64,000 nucleotides of DNA, taken from NCBI GenBank assembly GCA_005281725.1, contig SSBO01000009.1, forward strand, positions 8,697,831 through 8,761,830, in the 5' to 3' direction. How positions within the stretch are numbered: the first letter of the stretch is position 1; each line of letters opens with the position of its first letter. The stretch is from Wuchereria bancrofti. Lineage: Eukaryota; Nematoda; Chromadorea; Rhabditida; Onchocercidae. Position numbers and translations under genes: made by a program. Below are positions 1-13,600 of the stretch, piece by piece. Below the pieces are notes generated by a model. It was not told the origin of the DNA. It was given only the letters and a program-made list of their open reading frames with translations, and ran no database searches.

Positions 1-3000
1 CATTACTTAAATTGTTTAAATATGCACAACACTTATATATATAATTTGGTCAAAGTATACAAAATTTAGATTGGCTAATATAAAATATAAAGCATAAATT
101 GAAATATATAAAATTATTTTAATGACTAAATAATAAATTATAATATTTTACGAAAACTTAGCAAAATTATTATAAAATATAAGATAATTAGTTTTAATTA
201 TTAACATTAAAAGAAAGAGTAGTAGTTTTAATAACAAAATAAAATTTTTGTGAAATTTTAATGAAATACTTAAAATTTCAACAATATCAATGTAGTTAAA
301 ATTGATTAACATAGAAAAATTGGACTAATCAAAGGTAAAAATAAATACAATCAAAAAATAAAAACGAGAATTAGCAAATGAAACGAAAACTGATAAAAAG
401 AAAAAACGAAAAGATTAAATAGAATTAAAAATAAATACGTTTGACACATTTAATTCTTATTACTCTATCAATTACTCTTTCATATCATAGCAACTATCAT
501 ATTTTTATCACTCTAACAACTTTTTTTTGCTGATTAGTTCCAGCAATTTATGATTAATTTTTAAATTCAATTCATTTTTGTCAAATTTACAAAACAACGT
601 GCAAAAATATATTCATAAAAAAATGGCAGAAATAATTAAAATAATGTGAAATAATTGTATTATAAATTAACAATGCATAATTTTCAGCATTTTTGGCAAT
701 GAAATTAATGCCTTTAAATATATAAATTTTAGCTGCTTTTTTAAAAACCTTTTTTTAGAATTTTTTCAACAATATTGACATGTCGTTTAATTTATCAACT
801 ATCAATCATCCATAAAATTTTCTTTCTTTTGCAAGCACCTGCAATTAAAAATTTATTTTCTAGGTGATATCATGCAAACTGTGCTTTAGTGATAGATGAT
901 AAAAGATACCAATTCGATTTATTGATGAAAAATTGATTATGTTGGGGAAAGTTATGCTTTTCAAATGATATCATATCATATCACTATTAATAAATAATAA
1001 AATATGCTGCTATAAAAGATTGATGATAATGTGAATGAATGCATTAAACAAAGTTATACCATTCAGATCGTATCATAGTGATATGATAAAGGTTATTGAT
1101 AAGCGGTTGATGAAAATATGAACTCTATTTTGCATAAAACCATTTTTTTTATTTGTCTATCATAACGAAATATTCGTTTATTGTCACAGAGAAGTGCTCT
1201 TTTATTTTTTCATTTTTTAAAAAAGTATTCAAATTGACAATTGCTTTATTCAGTTTTTATTTTAATGAAGTATTCAAATTTATAGTTGTTTACGCCATAC
1301 ATAAAATGAAATGAAAGGTTTCATTTTTTATAAAATTTTTTTTTCTGCCAATCTTTCAACCCTTTTCATTTGCACTTCATAATTGCCTCCAACTCGCTTT
1401 TATCACAATTCAAATATTCGAATACTTCTTTATCAACTAGCAAACAACTACAAATATAATTGCTTTTATTCTATGTTTCATTCTTACTTTTATTTTTTCT
1501 TTTGATTAGCTATTTATTCAAATTAATGATTAATAATTTAGAATAACAATTAATACTTGAATTAATAGTTAGTGTAATATGATTAATATATTTGAATTAG
1601 TATTCAATAATAACGAATGTGTTTTAAAAAATTAATATCGATTCCTTGGTTAATAAGAAATGTAATTGTGAATTTGTATTGTAATTAGCATTTGAATTTA
1701 ATAATTATTTTAATGGAAATTGGATTTAATAAAAAATCCAAATATTTGAGTTATTCAACAAAAAAACAAAGAATTAATATACTTGAATTGTTAATTAATA
1801 TATGATAAAGATAAATATAATTAATGAATTTCAAATAATTTGTCCTATATTTTAGTAGAATTTTCTAATTTAAATTTGTGTTATTTGTTAGCGTGCACAA
1901 CAATTTCAACTTTCTATCATTGAGATTATCAGTTGGTTGAGAAATGACTTACTGCAATTATGGTTTTCAGATATAACAAAAATTTTTATCGCATAGCGTG
2001 AAAACTGAATATTTAATAAAGAAATGAAAGAAAAAACGAAAAAAAATGAAATTAAAAAATAAAACAACGAATAAAAAATGAAAAGAAAAAAGTAACATTA
2101 CATATTGAAATATTTCTAAGAAATTTGCAATTAAATTCACGTTTGAAACATTCAAAATTATTTGCCACCAAATTTGAGATTATATTGTTTAAATGCTAAT
2201 TAGTATTGTCACTACCAATTCAACCATATTATTTATTAAAAAAAACCGAACATTTATTAAGATTTTGAAACAAATTTTAAAAACGATTTTTTTTTTGCAG
2301 AACATTTCTGTAATTTCAACTCATAATTATTTCGTATCTTTTCCTTCATTCATAATTGCATCTTATCCATTTCTTCCTTCCGACATTATATTTATTGTTC
2401 ATATAATTATTCAAAAATTATTTTTGGCATTTTAATTTAACTATTTTAAAAAATTTTTTTCTTCCATCATTTATTACTATTTATTACTATTGTTTTAACA
2501 TTGTGTCTGCAAACTTTGTGATGCCATCGAATTATTTGAGGATGCAAAAATATTTCATTCCTAGTATCGTTTGATATGAGAAATTTCGCATTTTGATTTC
2601 TTATTTTTATTGCCAAAAATATCGCAAAAATATTCCAAAGTTGAAATGGAATATTATAATTAATTAATGATTGAAAAAAAAGAAAATATGTTATAACTTT
2701 ATATCTTTAAATGGAATCATTTGCAAGTCTGACATACCTCTGAGATTTTCCAGAATATGAAATCATTTATTTTAAACTAATTTTCTTATCATTTATTCTC
2801 TACCGTTCCACTTCCAATTTTGGAGTAACATTGAGATATTTCAGGATATAATAATATTTTATTTCTAGAATAATTTGACTTGAAAAATTCTTTTCATTTC
2901 ATTTTTTTAAAAATCATTCTTTAATTAAATAGGTAATAAGATTAATTACTAGACTTAACAAATTAATCAAATTTGTTCAGAAAAAAGGTAAAAGCCAACA

Positions 3001-3900
3001 AAATTCATTAATAAGAAATCAATTATTATTTTTAATTATTTCATTTTTAACAAAAAAAAAGCACCAAAAAAATTTTAATTTCACAATTGATTTGCACAAA
3101 ATTTCCCAAAAATTTATGGATAAAATTTGAAAGTTTTTCTTTTATGAATGAGAAATAATTGTTATCAATAGCATATCATTCTTCTTTGTTTTTTCAAACT
3201 AAATAAAAAAAAAGAGTTTTCGCGTAAATTTAAAGAAAAAAAATATTGCTAACCAATGAATGAATAAATTTTCGTTTTGTTTCTCATTTTTTTCCTTTCA
3301 CATTTTTTTCGTTTGGTTAAAATTCCATAAATTACAAATTCTTCCGTTTACATGTGTCACAAGTTTGAATTTATTCGTTTTAAAAACAAATTAATGATTT
3401 TTCTAAATTATAAATCTTTCTTTCATATCAACTTATATTGTTTCGTCAACTTATCATCTGTTTTCTATTTTTTCTTTTTTTTTTTAGAGAGGAAAGGAAT
3501 TTTAAAAATAGAAGAAAATATTTTCATATCATTTATAAATTGCGCGATAATAATAATAAAATTAAAAATGATCAAATGAGGAATATTTTACTTATTTTGC
3601 AAATTAAGACTGCTTTTTTGTATTTAAATTTATTGCATTTTTTTTATTATTTTGAGACTGTTTTTTAATTATTTAATTTTACATACAAAAACTGATTGAT
3701 TTTTTTTTTAAAAATATTTAGTTGTTGTATTATCACATTGCAAGAAATGTTAATTTATGTTATTTTATGTTTTCTTTTTTTCAATGTATAATTTGTTAGC
3801 ATAAAAAAAAAGGTGGAATAAGTATGTGCAAGACGTGCATGCATGCATACGTGCATGCTAATTTCACATAAATGCTGCATGTTTGATAAGAAAAGGAAAA

Positions 3901-3918
3901 GGAGAGAGAGAGAGAGGG
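3901..3918. repeat. (GA)n microsatellite
   Basis: A short, nearly pure GA dinucleotide run in AT-rich intergenic DNA. Confidence 0.8.
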
Positions 3919-6793
3919 AAATGAAAAAAGATGATAATTAGTCTATTTAAAGGATGTTTTAAAATGTTTATATAATTTAATTCTTTCTATAGTTAAATTA
4001 TCAATGACAATCATTTAAAAAAAAAATGCAAAAAAATATACAATCATGAAAAGTTTTGCAAACTTTTCAGTTATTTGAAAGCTTTTGCATCTAGTAATTT
4101 TTTTTTCATTTTATTTTTATAACTTTATTATTATTTTTTTAAATAAATCATTATATTAAATAAAATAATTTACTATATCATTATGTTATGTTTTTTTTCT
4201 TTTCTTTCTCTCCTTCTTTTTTTTATTAGAAAAAAATATATTACAAAAAACGAAGTTTTTAAATTAATGAAACTGAAAAATTGCTGACAAAAAGGAAAAA
4301 CAGATAAACAAGCAAAAAAAAAAAAATTAAATATATTCATTATTTATTTAACACTTGTTGGTATAGTACACAAATAAGTAATAAGAATAAATATGTACTT
4401 TTGCAAAATATTTCCTAAAACATTTGAAAGCATTGTTATATTGCTGATATTGCAATTTAAGTTAAAATAATATGTGAAATAATTGATGTGATAGAAAGAA
4501 ATAAATTTCTGAGTTATACTCATAAATTTTCAATATCACTTATGAAAGAAAAAACATATTTGAATGTTATTAAAAACTGTAAGAATAAAATATCTAACTG
4601 AATTAATTAATTAATTAAGCTAGCAAATGCTTCTATATAAAACTTTAAATTTTAAATCTTACATATATGCCATAAATATATTTGTGTTTTAGATTAGCAT
4701 CAAATCATACGGCTATGCAGACTATAACACAGTTTTTTCATATAATAATTATTTTTGTATTTCTTTTATCCCAGTTTACTAATTAATTGTGAGTGCATAA
4801 ATGACAAATACAAAAGAAATGTATAAAATTGGAATTAAATTTTTATGAATGGTATTTGATAATCAATTGACAAAAAAAAAATAACCGCTAGCAAAATTTG
4901 AAATATATTAATCAATACATTTTATACATTAATTCCAATTTTTTAATTAACATTTGTAAGCAATTTATTGAGAGCAAAAAATAGAAACAAATAATTGAAC
5001 TAAACATTAAATTTTATCCTAAATTTTAACAAATAATTTTGTATCATAATATATATGCTGGAGAAATATTTGATAATTAATGATTGAGAATGATAACTGA
5101 TTATATATAAATTTAACAGGAATAATTTCTTACTGCTTTAGATTTAAATCACATATTTAAGTGTGCAGGAATATTCGGCATTGATAATAATTTATCATTG
5201 TAATCATTTAAAATCGAATTAATAATATATAGTACAACAGTGAAAACGTTGATCGATTCCTTATTTTTGCATTTGTTTAATTTATCTAATTTATTTTCAA
5301 TTCAATTTGTATTATCTAAGTTTCATTTAATTCAGCTCATCATTTCACACATCAGTTTGAAGTTGAAAATTAACATATATAACAAGAAATAATAATTCTT
5401 AATTTTTATGAATAATAATTCTTTATTTTTTCCTATCTAATATAATAAAATAAAACAAAACTCAACAGCAATAATAAATATACAAAAAAAGGGAAACAAA
5501 AAATTTAGCCGACAAAAATGTATTAAAATTTATAACTTTTGATCTTTACCATTTCATCATTGCAAATTTTTACATAAATGCTTGAATGCTTGCATCGAGA
5601 GAAAAAAGTTTCAAGCAAAAATATAAAAATCATTTGATGTCGTTTTTTTTTTCTTCAAAATTATTTTACGCTAAAAGCAAGACTAAATAAATTGAAATTT
5701 GAAAATTATTCTTATCTCATTCGTTTTTCTTTTTTGTTAAAATTGAATAGCTTTTTGTGCTAAAATTTCATTTCGTTTTTCTAACAATTTTTTTACTTCG
5801 TTTTTTTTTTGCTACTTTTTTTCTGAAAAAAACAAAAAGAAATGGTGCAAAAAATGGAATAGTAATATATGTTTATGCAATATGCAAAGTAAATTAGTGC
5901 ATTAAGTGGTTGAGCCATTATCACATGCCAAGCTTAATTTTGAAAAATAAGAAAATATTTATTAGAATTGAATGTTTTCCTTTTATCATTTATTGCGCTT
6001 TTGCATTTCTCATCCTCATTTGTTCAAATTCAATTAGACTACCAAAAACATTTTTAAAGCTTAAAAAAATTGTTAATGACATTTTTTCATTTCTTTTTAT
6101 CACATATTTTTACACCAATACTATTTATTATTTCTCTTTATCTTTTTTTAATTTCTGTTTTTTTGAAAGAAAAAAAGAGGAATTTTATATTATAAAACAA
6201 ATTTTGATATTGTCATTTTATCATAAATATAATGTAATTTCACTTGTATGTAACTGAGTTAAAATTCACAAACATATTTATTTATATGTATGCCACATTT
6301 CATATTAGCCTTTTTATGTTGTTTAAGAAAAAAACAATATAATTTTATTGGTATTTAATAATAATATTGTAAGTTTGAAAATATAAAAAAGTATTTTTTT
6401 CTGGTAATAGTAAATAATTATATATTTCAGAGTTTATCTGAATGGTCTTATTTTATCATTTTTTATCAACAACAGTTCAATTATAACATTGTTTTCAACC
6501 TTACAACAATCATCTTTACTGTGAGTATTTTAATAATTTGAAAATTTTGAAATTTCAAGTTAACTTCAAAAAAGATTGAAATATTTGATGCATAAATTTT
6601 ATCAGGATTAATGTACATTTTCTTTTTTTTTTTCACTCCCCTGAATAATAAATATATTAGTTAAGGTTTTTTCCGCTTTTTTAGCATCAATTTTTTTAGC
6701 TGAATAAATGAATTAAAATGAAATAAGTTAAAAAAAAAGTTACTTATATATATGCTATTTGCCTTCATTAGTAATTAAATGTAATAGCTAAAA

Positions 6794-6817
6794 NNNNNNN
6801 NNNNNNNNNNNNNNNNN
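6794..6817. other. assembly gap of 24 N
   Basis: Twenty-four unknown bases lie between a poly-A end and a poly-T start. The true length is not known from the sequence. Confidence 0.98.
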
Positions 6818-8052
6818 TTTTTTTCCATCTTTTTCTTGTTGAAATTATACAAAATTTTTTGAAATAATTTAGAATTTTTAATCAATTGCTTAATTATATA
6901 TTATTATTTTTATTAAATAACAGATATATTGAAGTAAAATGTTCGTTTTTTTTTTTTTTTTTTTGCAAAAATTAACTAAAACGCTGAAATGAAACAGATT
7001 CACTATTACAGGTCAAAAAATACTTATATTTTCTTGCATCTTAAAGTGATAAATATGTTGAACAGAAATTTTTCCCTTTTAATTAAAATTAAAGTGTATC
7101 AAAATAAAAATTTCAAATCAAAGAAAGAAAAAGAAACTATTTAATTGTCTCTGTATATGCACTATTTTTTGTTTCATAAAATACATAAAAATAATATTTT
7201 CCTTTTCTTTTAATTAAATAAATGAGTTGAAATATATTGTTTTGTCATTGTAAATTGTAATAATTTTTAATAAAAAAAAGTAATTATTGTCATATTTTGT
7301 AAAAAAAAAAAGGAAAAAAGGTAGAGAAATATTGTATGGATGATTAAACTGTCTGATATTAACAGCTGTTAAAAAATAAATATTTAGTGGTAGCATTTTT
7401 CTTCCTTCTTTTTTTAGTAATATTTTCTAAATATTTCAATTATTTTACATTTTTTTCGTTTTCCTCAACATTTTCATCGTTTTTTCTTTTTTTTTTTAAC
7501 ACCAAAACAAAGTAAACATACAAAAAAACAAAGCAATTATATATCGAAGTTTCAATTTAAATCAAACAAATATAAATTGTAATATTTTTCATAACTTTAT
7601 TGAACTTAGTCTATTGAATAATGTATATTTGGCACTTTTTTTTTATTAGCTAAGTTTTTTCTTCTATGAAAAGTTGCTTATTTAAAAATTTTAAATTATG
7701 AAACTCAACAATTATTTGTTAAAAAAAATTATTTTAAGTTTTTTCACCACATCTCACTAATATTTTAAACATATTCTTTTATTTATTCATAATTCTCTCG
7801 ACATATATATTTAAGTATGATGAAATGGAAAAAAAGAGACTTAATCAATATTGATACCTTAATTTTTTCTTTTGTTTGTGATATTATTTGATAAGCAATT
7901 TTAAGTTTAGTAAACAAATTGATCCATGCAAATATCATCCATCATTCATACAATTTCTTATTATTCTCGATTAGCTATGCTAATACTTCATTCTTGTTAA
8001 ATATTGAGGTGACACTTAAAACACATCCATTTCCCTTTCTTTGTATTAATTT

Positions 8053-8083
8053 AGAGAGAGGAAAAGAGAGAGAGAGAGAGAGG
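8053..8083. repeat. (GA)n microsatellite, interrupted
   Basis: A GA-rich run with one GAAAA interruption in intergenic DNA. Confidence 0.75.
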
Positions 8084-10613
8084 TTAAGAAGTGTTTGTTA
8101 ATTGTTTTGTTTTGTCCGCTACTAGGAATAAACTGAAATATGTAACTTTTGTTTGTTTTTCCTTTTTTTTTTCGATTTTGTATAATGTTTATTTTAGTAT
8201 TAAGCTAAATTATTAATGCTATTTTTGTTTATCTTTTATTCTTTACCAAATTTTTGCATCTTTTAAATTGATTTTAGAAATTTTTTATTTGTTAATGATA
8301 ATAATTATTAACAGTTTTTTTGAAAAAAGTTAATGATAAAATGAAAAATATTTGCAATTGCTAACTATAAAAAGATAAATTTTTAATTAAAATTGCAAAC
8401 TTTTACTATATTCCTCATTATACTTTTTCACAAAAAATACGAAAATTCAAAGAATAAATTATCATTTGTGTTAAAATTTCTTATGTGAAGACAATTTATT
8501 AAATTATAAAAATGAGCGATAAAAAGTGACAATGATGGAATTTAAGTTTAATATATGATAAAGATTACTGCACTTTGGCTTTCTGACAAATTATCAGTTG
8601 TAAAATTGATATAATTGAGAATAAGGAAATTGAAGATAATTTTAAAATGAAGGATGATAATAATGATGATATTGCTGACCCACTTTTATCATCAATTTTA
8701 ACTTTTACTTTTTTTCAACTTCAATCCAGTAGGGAGCCATTTAACAATATCAAGAGATTATGAAAAGCAGAAGTAAACAAAAAAAAAAGGAAAAAGAAAA
8801 CGATAAAACTCCACTATTGTCGCCTTTTCTTCAATCTTTCTCCTCCATTTTTATTTTTGGTTTTTGCAAATATTATTTAAAAATACTTCTTAATAAGTAT
8901 ATGAGTATAATAGCATTCAATTCTAACAAATTCGATTATTTAATTATTTTACTTTCAATTCCTAATATCATTTCGCATATTACATTATCAATTATTATAT
9001 ATTTTCAACCGTTTCTGCTTTATTTTTTCAAGTTGTATTGTTTCTATAATTATTCTCTTTTTTAAAAATAATCATTTCTTAATATTATTTTTTATCTTAT
9101 TAGAAGTATTAATTACTATTTGAAAATCATTTCATTTTGATTTTCTACAAAGAGATAAAGTTTCAAATCAAAAAAAGCAATCATTTGATGAATGAAAAAA
9201 ATGCTCAAAAAAAATAAACTAAATTAAAAGATTTTTTTTTGTTTTTGACTAAGTAAACGATAAAAAATAAATAATATAGCAAGTAACCAATATAATAAGT
9301 ATTGTGATAAATTAGTAAACATTTCATTATTATTGTTAGTAGCGTCGAGAATTTAACATTCAAATATGTTATTCAGTGTGCATTTGTCAATGAAAACCGG
9401 AATTCAACAAATGATTCCATAAAACAATGAATTTATTAATGAAGAATTAATAAGATCATCCTGTTTTAACATACTCTTACTCATTCCTTCAATATTTTCT
9501 TTTTTATTTGCTTCTTCAAACTATTAAAATTATTTTAATATTTTTCTAACCCTTTCTGTAATTTGCCTTATAAATATCAGTTTTCGTTTCTGCAACAAAA
9601 TTCATAAAATTTTAATAAATTTAATTTTTGTGGATAAAATTAATTCTTCCAGTTTTTTATGCAACAAAAAAATTTAAATTTTTATTATCCAAAAAAAAGA
9701 AATTGATAGATTTAATTAAGTAAAATAATTTAACAATATCCAAAGCATTTGTTTCATTGATTTTTACACATTATTTCTTAACTTTATTTATAAAAAATTC
9801 TTACTAATCAAAAAAAAGACATCTCAAACAATTTTATCAATATTAAAATCATGGAAATGTTGTCATTAATTTCTGCACTTTATTATAATTAGTGTTTTTT
9901 TTTTCTCCAATGCAAATTAATTTGGTATAAATATCAATTATTTCATTACTAATTAATTCTACTACTAATGTTATCATGAATGTAATATGTCCTAACTAAA
10001 AAAAAAAAACATTTTTTGTTGAGCCAAAATATCGCATAAAATTTTTGACAAAAAAAGGAAATAATCTATCTATACGAGCTGATAAATTTATTGGCGGAAA
10101 TATTTCATTTAGCTAACTGATAGCTTTTCCGCTTATAGTTTGACATTTTTATCTCATTTCTTTTGATCATAACTTATTTTCTTTTCTCTTTTTTCACGTT
10201 TAATTGCTAACTCAATAAATACAAGTTATAAGTTATTTATTATTCATTAATATCTATTTCATAATATTTAATTAATTGCTCAAAATTTTTAACCAATTAA
10301 TGTCTCCCTTTCTTTGCTTTTTTTTTCACTTAATTCATTATAAAATTTTTTTATTTAATCATTTATTTCTCTTTCGTGTTATTTCTCTTAATTTGTTGTT
10401 AAAGTTACTATTTAATCAAAAAATTTTTTACTTCAAATAGCTTTAAAAAAAACCTTTTAAATTAATCATTCAATGCTTTTTATAATTAAATTATTTTGTA
10501 TGCATATTTTATGTCAAACACTGAAGAAACAAAAATTATTGTTTTATTTCCTTTCTCCCTTCTTTGTTTTATTTTTAATCAAAGGTAAATTGTAAATTGG
10601 CTCAAAGTGAAGG

Positions 10614-13600
10614 ATGGCATCATCAACAACATCAACATATGAACATATCTTGCGTACATTACCTGGATCTTTCGTTCGTTCCAAAATATTTCGAATTGTT
10701 ATGCAGGTGAATAATTATTTCACCATTGATCGAAATGACAAAAGTCAGAAAAAAATTTTTAGAAGTAATAATTTATAAAATCTTAAACTATATATAACCT
10801 AATTAATGGATGAATACTAACGTATTAATACGTCAAGCATTTTTTTTTTGATAAGCTAATTTTTTTAATTATCAAATTTAATTGATTATTAACTTTGACT
10901 TAATATAAATTATGATTTTCTCATATGTGTAAATTTATGTAATTAAAATGTATGTGTAATTATTTCAACTTTTCAAGCCTATTTTAATTTTGTCACATTT
11001 TGATGTTTCTGAAAGTTAATTAATTAAAAAATTGTTAAATATTGTTATTAGATTTGCTAATGGAATGAAAATGGAAAAATTTTTGACTAAATTTGAAAAT
11101 TTTTTCATATTTTTGTTTATAGTTCTGTCGAAAAAAAAATTTTGAACATCTGACTTTTTTTATAGCTTGTTGTTAAGCACAATCAATTACAATTTGATGA
11201 CTTCATAAAATTTAAACAAACAAAAACTTTCAACAGTTGTTAATTATGCTTTCAGGTATACCTCAAAACATTTAAAATCCATTGTTATTGTTTAATTTTG
11301 CAAGAAAATACATAAAATTCTATTACTTGTTGTCGCTTCGTTTTTTCTTTTTATTTTCATTCTTTTTTTCTTGTTCTTTATTTTAACAAAAAATTTAATT
11401 ATTGTTATATCACTTTTTTAAAATAAATATTAAGTGATATCTCTAAAAAATATTTTTTTTGCGAAAATTTTTTCCAATTTTTTAAAAACATTTTATTATC
11501 TATTGCTATTTAATCAGTTACAGTTATTTAGTAAGTATTGCCTCATAATTTTAAAATTTCTTTTTCCTTAATTATGGAAATCTATAAATTAGAAATCTCT
11601 TAACTGATATTTCACATTTGCCCTTTTAAAAAAGATAAAGAGAGAGAAAAGAAAAGGAAAAAAGCAAAATTGGACGACTGATAAAGTCTGTTGACTTCAC
11701 TTTTTTCATAAAATGGCTTAGCCATTTTTCCAAAATAGAAAAGTAAACATATTAGCTGGCCAATTAATTAGTCAACTTGTCAGTTTGACATTTTCTTGGA
11801 ATACTTTAAAATTAACTTTTACAGCAACAAACAAAGAAAATAAAGTACAATTAACAGAAACATTAATAATAATAGTAATAACAATAATAATAAACAACAA
11901 TAATAAAAAATATTTACTTAGAACTTGTAATGTTTTAATTTAAGGATTTCATGAGATTGAAATTAAGAGAGATAGAAAAAAAAAGATAAAAATTGTTGTA
12001 AATATACCATTCAGTTAGGCAAATGGGAAAAAGTTAAAAAAAGATAATTTATGGCCAAAGGAAAACAGATATGAAGGTAAACTAGTAAGGCAGTAAGGTA
12101 GCATTAGTTGTATTTTTTTAGGCATCAATGATTATAAACAGAAACAAAAAAAAAAGAATGAGGCTTTTTTTTAAAAAAGCCCTAAGTCTAGAAAAGAAAA
12201 AAAAGAAGCCAAAGCCAAAAACGTTGTTTTATGTAAGAATAAAGCAAATTGTTTATTTATGCTTCAGTTCACTTATAAATTTGAATCATACTATTTCCTT
12301 TGCACTTCTACTAATAGTAAACAAACATTTTTTTCTTGTGGCCATACTCTTAAAGTTATTGTTATAATATTTACTGCATCGTCTTTTTTTCTCATAATTA
12401 TCATTAAACATTCCATATTAATTATTTCAGTTTAATACTTCAATTCTTATTGACTGTTTCTTTCTTTATTCCCTGTTTTAATTTAATTATTATCTTATTT
12501 ATAAATTTTTTTTTTTTGATTTTCACTTTTGCTTATTTTACAACGTACATGCATACATAATTGAATAATTTATGTTTATATATTCGAAATGAATTTAAAA
12601 TTATAAAGTCTAGACATTTGCTAAATTACATTAAACTACTAAATGCAATAAATTTTGCTCCAATTGCAACTATTGAATTAATTTAATTTATAAAATGCTG
12701 TTAACCTATTCTTAAATTGAATTGAATTTTAAGTAATAAAGTAAGACTAAATGGAGAATTTTTTTCTTTCAGTTATAACAGCTAATTTTTAAAATATTAT
12801 TAAACTTTATTCAAAAATTAAATTTATAGGATGAACTAAATAACAATGGTATTATAAATGTTTTATTCTTTTTTTTTTTTAAAAATTCTTCTACATCTAA
12901 TTTTAATAAAATAAATCAACTTAATGTGTAATTAAAATTTTTACAAAATTCAAGAATAATTTTTGTCAGGTGAATATTTCAGGTGCTTGCATCGTCAACT
13001 TCTTATAATGATGAAAGCTCAACGCTACCTGAATTAACTTTTATTTTTAATCACACAATAACACCTTCCCTTCATTTCAAACAAACATCAATGAACGATA
13101 ATATAATTAATGGCACTAATGAAGCGCTATCCAATATTACCGTCGAATATATACAACAAAAATTGGATCATCCAAAGTAAATTGCCTTAGTCCTATTGTT
13201 TCTATCATTAATTTAACTAATTCAATGGATTTAATTTGTTAAAACAATAAAAACTTCATGTTAAATTTATGAGTTATTTAGGCATAAAAGAAAACACATT
13301 TGATTCAAAATTAAAATCTCAAATGTTTATTATTCATTTGAGTATGTATGTTTAATAAAATTTATTAACAGAAATGATTTGTTAAATATTAATAGCAAAA
13401 GTTTTGCTTTTGCATCAATAAAAAATAATTTTATGGGTTATTTCAATATAAAACTTATTGTTTCAAATAAGTTTTACTACTATTAATTCACTCAAATATT
13501 CCTATTCAAAATATAATTTTAAATAATGCAGAAAGCAATAAATATCTATTATATATCAATATGAAATAAGTTTAATTTTAATTAAATTAATTGACTTTCA

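Larger units (their letters stand above)
1..10613. other. AT-rich intergenic DNA, no gene seen
   Basis: This long stretch is dominated by poly-A/T runs and short AT repeats. Open frames in it are short, rich in F/I/K/N/Y and resemble no protein family I know, which is what AT-rich non-coding DNA produces by chance. I see no splice-bounded exon, tRNA or rRNA. It probably holds the upstream regulatory region of the muscarinic receptor gene that starts at its right end, but no specific site can be named. Confidence 0.6.

Noticed and set aside
5910..6257. 115-codon ORF in the left arm
   Set aside because: Composition is F/I/K/L/N/Y only, as random AT-rich DNA gives; no neighbours, splice context or family.
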